Shown: positions 59,401 to 64,000 of the stretch, piece by piece
Layout of the letters: the number at the start of each line of letters is the position of its first letter
Numbering within the stretch: the stretch's first letter is position 1
Assembly (NCBI GenBank): GCA_035041965.1
Contig: JAPYMA010000457.1
Location: 1-64,000 of the forward strand
Length of the DNA: 64,000 nt
Reading direction: 5' to 3'
From: Anisakis pegreffii
Lineage: Eukaryota > Nematoda > Chromadorea > Rhabditida > Anisakidae
The notes under the pieces: generated by a model
The model's database searches: none
What the model was told of the DNA's origin: nothing
The model's input: the letters and a program-made list of their open reading frames with translations, nothing else
Made by a program: the position numbers and the translations under genes

Positions 59401-61463
59401 TTGTTAATCGTATTTTTCGAGCCCTCTGACAGTGAACTGATGCTGATAATAAGCTATTTCGAAAGAGCTTTAAAGATTGCATGACTGAATCAAATTATCG
59501 TTCGTGTGATTGTTTGTGTGTATGATCGCTGTGACAACTCGCTTGATAGCCGCATTCGTCATGGAATGAATCGGAGCAGTGCATTGCGGCGACACTGAAT
59601 TCAACTTTCATCATCAAATTCAGAGCCGGAGTAGTCAGCAGTTTTTCTTTAAACCTTGAAGCCTAGTTTCAAGGCGTTCTGAATCGAATGAGGTGATTTG
59701 GTGTGCAGTTTTGAAATATTTGAGTTCTGATTGGAATGTAGTTGTGTGACTGTGTGTTGTCCTCTGTAATGATTCTCTCAACCTTCATTCTTGATAATGC
59801 TCGATGAACCTGTCATTAAAATCGATTCCAGGTTATGGAGACATAGTACCCAATACTTATTGCGGTCGAACATTGTCGATAACTACTGGCATCGTGGTGA
59901 GCCATTTCACTGAATCTTTCGTTTGTGATTACCTCGTTTGCTACGGATGTGAAAGCAAAACTTTTAGAAAATCGTGCAACTTTTAGGGTGCCGGAGTTTC
60001 ATCGGCGTTGATTGCGGTGATATCTAGAAAGCTGGAATTGAGTCGCGCCGAAAAGCATGTCAACAACTTTATGGCTGATTCGAAGCTGACAAATCAACGC
60101 AAAAATGCCGCAGCATCTGTGCTGCAAGAGACATGGTAACTGAATCTGTCGCAGAGGAACTCTTATTCTGGTCGAATACTTATCGTAATCGAACTTTGTC
60201 ATTGACTAATGGCGAAGTTCGACCACAAGAAAGGAGTCGAAATTTACAGCCGAGTATCCTGACAATTAGATCGCACATAAAAATGTCGGGAGCGACAACC
60301 CAAAAGTCATCGTTCCTCTCAACACACTAGTTCTGATCACTCTGAAAGCATGGGATTGGCATATTGATTAATGAAATTGCAAGCGTTCAAAACACATATC
60401 TGAGACTCAAATTTCCAGCTCATCGTTAGTGAATTAGTCGAACTGAAAAAAAAATCAATTTTATCGATAATTGAAAACGTACGTTGACTAATAATAACAA
60501 TTGCAGGTTCATTCATAAATATAAAACCTCATGTACAAAAGGTGATGACTTGAGATTAAGACAGCATCAACGACGTTTTTTGCATGCAATCAACGAGTTT
60601 AGACGAATCAAGTGGGATCAGCGTAAGCTTCAAGAGAAAGGAAATTCGCTGCTCGACGTCGGCAAGGTGATTCGCCGTTTTTTCACTTATAAATTGACCT
60701 TCCCAACTCATTGCAGATCATCATCCATCCATAGTATCAAATATTTCGTTGTTTTCATTGTTAAGCGCTAATCGCTAGTGAAGAAGATTTTAGTGTCCTA
60801 ATAATTTGGTAACAACGAGTTCACACGCTTTCATATTCTTCTCTCAAAACCGCGAATATCGGCATGAAATTTTATCCTCTTTGGATAGAAACTTTATCCT
60901 TCCGGAACTAAAGCGATCTGGGAATGCAATAATTTTCCATACTTTCACATTTTCCCATTCATATCAATGTGGATAGTGGTCGTAGTGTCACTGTTTTGCA
61001 GTTACACAACGAAATGCACGAAACGTTATGGGAGATGCATCGGACTCAAGACCAATTCATCGCACAGGTTGATTTACTGACACAAAAAATCATTGAGCTG
61101 CAGAATGCGTTATTGTTGCAACAACAACAACAACAACAACAGCAACAACAGCAGTCGAATCAATCGCAATATAATGTTGCGAATAACAACAATAACAACA
61201 ACATTAACATTAATAATAATAATAGTAATCTGAACAGTATCCTGACTAACAGCAACTTCACTCAGCAGCAGCAGCAGCAGCCAGATGTGTCTATTAGACA
61301 GTCCGCATCGGCTTCGTTAAATATGAATTCAGCGCAAGGAACTGCTGTTGCTGCTGCTGCTTATCCCACTCCCGTTGTGGATCCTAACACTGATATCGTC
61401 ATGGACACTGGTAGCAATATCGGCGATCATTTTGACAACAATAACGTACCTCTGAATGCATGA
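41313..61463 (+). CDS. kcnl: Small-conductance calcium-activated potassium channel (SK/KCNN family), 15-exon model
   Basis: The product is a plasma-membrane K+ channel subunit gated by Ca2+ through bound calmodulin; four subunits form the pore. Exons: 41313-41420, 47568-47694, 51790-52350, 56544-56667, 57064-57223, 57407-57496, 57860-57974, 58219-58370, 58564-58721, 58996-59053, 59337-59355, 59832-59896, 59987-60135, 60507-60666, 61002-61463. All junctions keep phase; total 2,508 nt, about 835 residues. In order it shows a disordered N-terminus (1-306), S1 (330-350), S2 (365-385), S3 (404-425), S4 (453-475), S5 (510-527), filter SIGYGD (556-561), S6 (570-592), calmodulin-binding domain (592-682), coiled coil (683-720), polyQ and Asn-rich tail. 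Core exons 5-15 are secure. Exons 1-4 rest on phase, splice sites and the basic N-terminus. It is longer than vertebrate SK proteins (about 550-730). The worm paralogue is not resolved. Confidence 0.88.
41421..47567 (+). other. SK intron 1 (about 6.1 kb)
   Basis: Begins GTGAGT and ends TTTTAG. It contains a GC-rich island at about 41,785-41,911 and an open segment at 44,076-44,234. Either could be an alternative exon, but both have weak splice sites. A cluster of overlapping minus-strand frames at 45,430-45,924 is unassigned. No transposon ends were found. Confidence 0.5.
47568..47694 (+). CDS. kcnl: SK gene exon 2, N-terminal cytoplasmic region
   Basis: Acceptor ATTTTAG and donor GAAAG|GTTTAT bound a 127-base, GC-richer exon, entered in phase 0 and left in phase 1. 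It reads [20 protein letters not shown], then [23 protein letters not shown] is a good protein kinase A type site. The alternative fully open frame reads less like protein, and the chosen one fits exons 1 and 3. No family signature is seen in this part, as expected for SK N-termini, which diverge quickly. Confidence 0.65.
47695..51789 (+). other. SK intron 2 (about 4.1 kb)
   Basis: AT-rich throughout. A 62-base segment at 50,202-50,263 has good splice sites (TTTTTCAG and AAA|GTAAGG), but its phase-1 entry from exon 2 hits a stop at once, so it cannot be a cassette in this chain. Simple CCATC/TATCC repeats occur near 51,330-51,355. Confidence 0.5.
51790..52350 (+). CDS. kcnl: SK gene exon 3, long N-terminal cytoplasmic region
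   Basis: The largest coding exon: about 187 codons open between acceptor TTTAAG (51,789) and donor CCTACAG|GTTCAT, in and out in phase 1. An alternative acceptor six bases later (51,795) keeps the same frame. An in-frame ATG at 51,834 could start a shorter protein. The sequence is rich in Ser, Thr, His and Arg ([20 protein letters not shown], then [19 protein letters not shown]) and has no membrane segment. It contains a 31-base near-repeat read in two frames (52,027-52,081). Assignment to the channel follows from its position and phase rather than from homology. Confidence 0.7.
52027..52081 (+). repeat. 24-base direct repeat, 31 bases apart, in coding exon 3
   Basis: CGCCTCT.CGTCCCACCAAA (then TCGC) occurs at 52,027 and 52,058 with a single mismatch. 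The 31-base offset is not a multiple of three, so copy one reads SPLRPTKS and copy two reads ASPSHQIA. Confidence 0.9.
52351..56543 (+). other. SK intron 3 (about 4.2 kb)
   Basis: AT-rich. It holds the hairpin at 53,333-53,397, followed on the minus strand by a 97-codon chance-length frame. A 26-codon segment after an ATG at 54,531 looks mildly coding but lacks a phase-compatible donor. Nothing else is evident. Confidence 0.5.
53333..53397 (-). repeat. 65-base hairpin, pre-miRNA-sized, related to the RTE leader
   Basis: Arms AGCCTCAATTTA.GCCACCC, then .GCTGG, pair over 26 bases with two mismatches around a 13-base loop. On the minus strand both mismatches become G-U pairs, so a minus-strand RNA would form an unbroken stem. 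The core GCTGGCTAGGCGAGCAGGCC nearly repeats the motif at 2966-2987. It could be a fold-back scrap of a repeat family or a small-RNA hairpin. Confidence 0.75.
56544..56667 (+). CDS. kcnl: SK gene exon 4, basic segment before the membrane core
   Basis: Bounded by acceptor CTTTAAG and donor ACTAG|GTCAGT, entered in phase 1 and left in phase 2, so it joins exon 3 and exon 5 exactly. It encodes [20 protein letters not shown], then [25 protein letters not shown] is a possible basophilic kinase site. The strongly basic run before S1 suits the cytoplasmic face. The other frames contain stops. The acceptor lacks C before AG but is otherwise acceptable. Confidence 0.7.
57064..57223 (+). CDS. kcnl: SK gene exon 5: pre-S1 linker and S1
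   Basis: Acceptor ATTTGCAG; a second AG six bases on keeps frame. The exon reads [20 protein letters not shown], followed by S1 ([18 protein letters not shown]). This corresponds to the conserved region before and in S1 of SK channels (basic stretch, LFxKR, hydrophobic S1 ending in xELT). The donor is AAAG|GTACTA in phase 0. Recognition of the SK family begins here. Confidence 0.9.
57407..57496 (+). CDS. kcnl: SK gene exon 6: S2
   Basis: Acceptor GTTTTCAG and donor ATTGAA|GTAAGT, phase 0 at both ends. The 30 codons read [20 protein letters not shown], then LVNYHAIE. They align with S2 of SK channels, including the conserved YHA that follows the helix. The S1-S2 loop is short. Confidence 0.9.
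57860..57974 (+). CDS. kcnl: SK gene exon 7: S3
   Basis: Acceptor CATTTCCAG, phase 0 in, phase 1 out at CTTCCAG|GTGACT. It contains the SK-specific block [14 protein letters not shown] before S3 ([17 protein letters not shown]), where vertebrate channels have the same GADDWR, xTxER and CAI.PxPG pattern. Between exons 6 and 7 (57,497-57,859) there is only intron. Confidence 0.93.
58219..58370 (+). CDS. kcnl: SK gene exon 8: S3-S4 loop and S4
   Basis: Entered in phase 1 after CATTCCAG. It reads [12 protein letters not shown] in the outer loop, then [31 protein letters not shown]4 keeps the SK pattern (LSxPMFLRxYLxxRxMxLHSKxF) with few arginines, in line with voltage-independent gating. It ends in phase 0 at TTCCAG|GTTCGA. 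Confidence 0.93.
58564..58721 (+). CDS. kcnl: SK gene exon 9: S4-S5 linker and S5
   Basis: Acceptor CATTGAAG (phase 0). It reads [32 protein letters not shown], then S5 ([20 protein letters not shown]). RSI.ALN, RFV.KT.M and the CER after S5 are family hallmarks. The S4-S5 linker is where Ca2+-calmodulin pushes to open SK channels. The exon ends in phase 2 at GAACG|GTTCTG. Confidence 0.92.
58996..59053 (+). CDS. kcnl: SK gene exon 10: pore-loop entry
   Basis: Acceptor GTATTTCAG. It completes an Arg codon and reads [19 protein letters not shown], ending in phase 0 at CATG|GTCAGT. This is the turret and first half of the pore helix, where the family has an N.xxMWxI pattern. Confidence 0.88.
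59337..59355 (+). CDS. kcnl: SK gene exon 11: 19-base micro-exon in the selectivity filter
   Basis: Acceptor ATAATCCAG and donor ATTG|GTGAGT enclose 19 bases reading VTFMSI plus the first base of the Gly codon. Together with exon 12 it makes VTFMSIGYGD, the conserved SK filter. Phase is 0 in, 1 out. Skipping it would remove part of the pore and shift the frame. Confidence 0.9.
59832..59896 (+). CDS. kcnl: SK gene exon 12: filter and start of S6
   Basis: Acceptor TCGATTCCAG. It completes Gly and reads [20 protein letters not shown], then V. The YGD.VPNTYCG string is diagnostic for SK channels. It ends in phase 0 at ATCGTG|GTGAGC. Confidence 0.94.
59987..60135 (+). CDS. kcnl: SK gene exon 13: S6 and calmodulin-binding helix 1
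   Basis: Acceptor CAACTTTTAG. It reads [20 protein letters not shown], then [14 protein letters not shown] and [14 protein letters not shown]6 is followed directly by the calmodulin-binding domain, with family landmarks RKLEL, AEKHV.NFM and AA..VL.ETW. This segment binds the calmodulin C-lobe constitutively in studied SK channels. It ends in phase 2 inside the Trp codon at ACATG|GTAACT. Confidence 0.94.
60507..60666 (+). CDS. kcnl: SK gene exon 14: calmodulin-binding helix 2
   Basis: Acceptor CAATTGCAG. It completes Trp and reads [20 protein letters not shown], then [20 protein letters not shown] and [13 protein letters not shown]. This matches the second calmodulin-contacting helix (KxRxHQRxFLxAI.xxR..K..QRKL). 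The domain therefore looks complete. It ends in phase 0 at GGCAAG|GTGATT. Confidence 0.93.
61002..61463 (+). CDS. kcnl: SK gene exon 15: coiled coil, polyQ and Asn-rich C-terminus
   Basis: Acceptor GTTTTGCAG, phase 0. It starts [39 protein letters not shown], a heptad-rich helix at the place of the SK assembly coiled coil. Next come 12 Gln (mixed CAA/CAG), a run with up to seven consecutive Asn, a second stretch of six Gln, and a low-complexity tail ending VPLNA before TGA at 61,461-61,463. Mixed codons suggest selection on the amino acid run rather than recent CAG expansion. Confidence 0.88.
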   Translation, partial: LHNEMHETLWEMHRTQDQFIAQVDLLTQKIIELQNALLLQQQQQQQQQQQQSNQSQYNVANNNNNNNININNNNSNLNSILTNSNFTQQQQQQPDVSIRQSASASLNMNSAQGTAVAAAAYPTPVVDPNTDIVMDTGSNIGDHFDNNNVPLNA

Positions 61464-61921
61464 TTTTCGTTCATTTACTTACTGCTTTTTGATATCGTTA
61501 TGATTATTACGATCGTTGTTATAATTGTTGCCGGTGTTATTCGAGAAGAAACTTAAGAAGTTGTAGTCGCTCACCAGAACTGTTTCTGTACTGGTTTATT
61601 GCTTTTCATCTGTTAAATTTGTTGAAGGAATGGACTAGATTTCGAACTATCCATCAAAAAATGTCCATCTTATCGTCGAATTTTTTTGTCACATCTAAGT
61701 GGAGAGTTTTTCCTTCAGCGCATCATCTCGCAGTGAAATGTGTGGTTACACGACCGAAGGATTATTCAGTTTGAAGAAGTGATTTAATTTTCAGGAGATT
61801 AGCATTTAGTTTTGCGTTGGCAATTCATTTCAGAAATTGGATACATGTTCAAATGTCACTGTTTTTTGCGTATTTATCATAACATTTAGTCAAGTCACGG
61901 AGTTGCCTCTAAACATGTAAT

Positions 61922-61927
61922 AATAAA
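61922..61927 (+). terminator. Polyadenylation signal, first candidate for the SK gene
   Basis: AATAAA lies 459 bases after the SK stop codon, on the coding strand, in T-rich sequence. A second AATAAA at 63,802 would give a UTR of about 2.3 kb. Confidence 0.5.
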
Positions 61928-62938
61928 GATTTTAGCTATTTCGTTCGCATCCCATTGATATCATTCTATCGAGTAAATTGAGCTAACGGTTGATTTGTAC
62001 TGTGGTGAAGGATATAAGATTGCTATCGTTGAATGTATCGTTGTTGATGTTCACACAGTTCGACATCAGATCATTGTTGATTGTTGCGTTCGGAGAAGAC
62101 TTCTTGTGGTGAACCTCTCAAGAGGGTTCGATGAAACGAGAAAAGTCGAGCGAAAGAAACGTGTCGAAAGACTTTATTGAATCTGAATGCTGAACACCTT
62201 GTGATAATGAACGAAAATTGTGCTGATTTGTGCGTTAGGTCTTTGCATTTCGCATCGGTTGTTGATCTGACGTCGTTGCTGTCATTGTTGAAATTATGTC
62301 GTAATTTCCGTTCGCTTTGTATGAATCGTCATCATTTCATGCTACTTATTGAACTCTAAAGCTGATCAAACTCGCCTAAGTTTGACCTCGAGGTTTAGTT
62401 TAACAAACAACTACGTTATTTACTGTCGTTTGCTCCAAATGATTGAAATATCTGGCTTTGTCATTGAACACAAAAACAAATCGAGGCACTGAAAGGGAAA
62501 ATCAAAATTTAAGGCATCAAAAAAAAAAAACGCTGCATTAAAGGGTTTGTTTCAAGGTGTTGATAGCTAGGTTGGAACAGTGTCGAAAACTGTTGAGTGG
62601 GGAAGTACCTGGTGCTTGAGAGAGGTGACTAACTGATCAGATTGAGAATGCCTGAGCCTATAAAACTAATCCCAAGCTCAACTTGAATCAGTCCGAATCA
62701 TGTTAGTGTTTTTCTCTTTCTGTTACCCACTGACGGTGGATCCCGCTTGATGTTCCTGTGTTGTCACAAGAAAGTGAAGGTTGAAATTAGAATTTTCGAT
62801 GAATAACTTCATATTGAAATTATCTTATTCATTGTCGTTCTCTTCATTATCCTTTGAAACATAAATTTTATATTGTAGTGTTTTGCATATTGACGATATA
62901 TTGAATATCATTGCTCATTCATGTTTCAATCTCCACAG

Positions 62939-63220
62939 AAGTGTGGGAAATGCAATAACCTGCTGAATCTCATCAAGCACGTTAATCGTCAGATGTTTCG
63001 GTCGGGCATTTCATCGAACTCTCTCCTCAATGCCACTCTGGAAATGATCGCTCTGAATTTGATGAAAGTTGATCACGCTATTCAATCTTCCATTGCATTA
63101 TTTGTTTGTTTTTGTATGATCCCTCCAAAGCGCGAATGTTTCATAAAAAACATTTCTGCAGATTGCTTCAAGTCAGTTAATGTACTCGATATGGGATTCG
63201 TTATATTACTACCACTATAG
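62939..63220 (+). CDS. Possible exon or small gene, unknown product
   Basis: After an acceptor-like CAATCTCCACAG, a frame of 93 codons begins KCGKCNNLLNLIKHVNRQMF and contains NATLEMIALNLMKVDH. It ends at a stop at 63,218-63,220. The first 55 codons are GC-richer and protein-like; the rest is less so. It might be an alternative last exon of the SK gene or belong to a gene continuing right. No family is recognised. Confidence 0.22.
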   Translation, partial: KCGKCNNLLNLIKHVNRQMFRSGISSNSLLNATLEMIALNLMKVDHAIQSSIALFVCFCMIPPKRECFIKNISADCFKSVNVLDMGFVILLPL

Positions 63221-64000
63221 TATGTATCATCGTTGATATATGTTCGAAGGTTGTCTAAAAATATTCATTCTGTATTTCAAGGCTTGATCCTTATTTCACC
63301 AACCTTTACCCTACAAACCAATTGTTCGATAGTCTTTGAAAGGTCATAAATTTTGATTATTTTTATAACGATGCTAACCATAGTTTGTCGTTTTTCATCA
63401 TCGTAGTATTCTCTTGTCATTATGTTCATTTTGTTTTCATTTGATACGTTCAATTAGATAATTGACGTTATTTGTTTGTCAATTTCTCAGTATACAGAGA
63501 AACTGTACTGAAATTCAGTCGTGTAACTTAGAAAGCGCGTGTTTTGTTTGATCACAGTAACGTTATGTATTTCGGGTTTGTCTGATGGATATTGTTGTAC
63601 TAGGAAGATGTCCGTTTTGAACTCAGTTCTGATTTTCCCTTTTTTTGTTTTGTTTTTGAAATGAGCTGTGCTTATTATTATTGTAACATATCGTTGAATA
63701 TTTATTGAAACGATAAAAATTTATACATATATAAATATATACATATATATATATTGTATCAATGTATTGTTCCACGATACACAAAGAGTTTGGATTGCTT
63801 TAATAAAGTTTTCAACTAGCTCTTTCCATCACCACCTTGCACCGGTAGCAGTTTTTGGCTTGGCGATTCGAAATTGCTGAATGTTCACGAATCTTGTAGC
63901 CAGCCGTAAATAACAGTTTTAATTTTTTAACCTTGAAGCACGGTAATGATTTCTTCATAGGAATGACCAGTGATTCAATTTACAAAATTTTTTTATGACG

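Larger units (their letters stand above)
61464..64000 (+). other. 3' UTR and downstream DNA
   Basis: The stop is followed by AT-rich DNA with AATAAA at 61,922-61,927 and again at 63,802-63,807. A TATATA/CATATA simple repeat lies at about 63,722-63,755. Frames at 61,995-62,359 are short. A possible exon (62,939-63,220) is listed separately. Which poly(A) site ends the SK transcript cannot be told. Confidence 0.5.

Noticed and set aside
1..64000. Search for tRNA genes, rRNA, CRISPR arrays, operons or a defence-type gene cluster
   Set aside because: No cloverleaf B-box contexts, no regularly spaced repeat-spacer array and no compact gene cluster were seen; the window is intron-rich animal DNA.

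Overview
The window reads as nuclear DNA of an animal, most likely a nematode. Coding exons are short. Splice acceptors are mostly of the TTTTCAG/TTTGCAG kind. Introns run from about 90 bases to 6 kb in AT-rich sequence, and the transposons are BEL/Pao, RTE, hAT and mariner types. Species cannot be fixed from the sequence; the long introns and low gene density would suit a parasitic nematode with an expanded genome. I see no operons, Shine-Dalgarno sites, CRISPR arrays, tRNA genes or rRNA genes.

Layout. 1-1.69 kb: one end of a BEL/Pao LTR retrotransposon on the minus strand (LTR, primer-binding site, and an open frame that looks like a gag start fused to reverse transcriptase and RNase H), running off the left edge. 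1.7-3.07 kb: 5' end and endonuclease domain of an RTE-type LINE, apparently interrupted by the BEL element. 3-26.6 kb: mostly AT-rich DNA without convincing genes. It holds a fold-back repeat at 9.70-9.92 kb, a decayed hAT transposase at 19.6-20.5 kb, a possible exostosin-like fragment near 5.8 kb and a few weak exon candidates.

26.6-61.5 kb: the main locus. A plus-strand gene encodes a small-conductance calcium-activated potassium channel (SK/KCNN family, kcnl in nematodes). I can assemble 15 exons from an ATG at 41,313 to a stop at 61,463. Every junction keeps phase and the total is 2,508 nt, about 835 residues. Exons 5-14 carry S1-S6, the SIGYGD filter and the calmodulin-binding domain; exon 15 carries a coiled coil followed by glutamine- and asparagine-rich tracts. 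Exons 1-4 encode a long, basic, serine-rich cytoplasmic N-terminus. Exon-like segments at 26.64, 33.77 and 35.02 kb may be alternative 5' exons of the same gene. Large introns hold a hAT-type MITE, an inverted mariner pair, a G-rich tract and a perfect-length RNA-like hairpin.

61.5-64 kb: 3' UTR or downstream DNA with two AATAAA signals and one weak exon candidate. I find no cluster that looks like an undescribed multi-gene system. The most notable items are the split-filter micro-exon and multi-promoter N-terminus of the SK gene, and the rearranged mobile elements.
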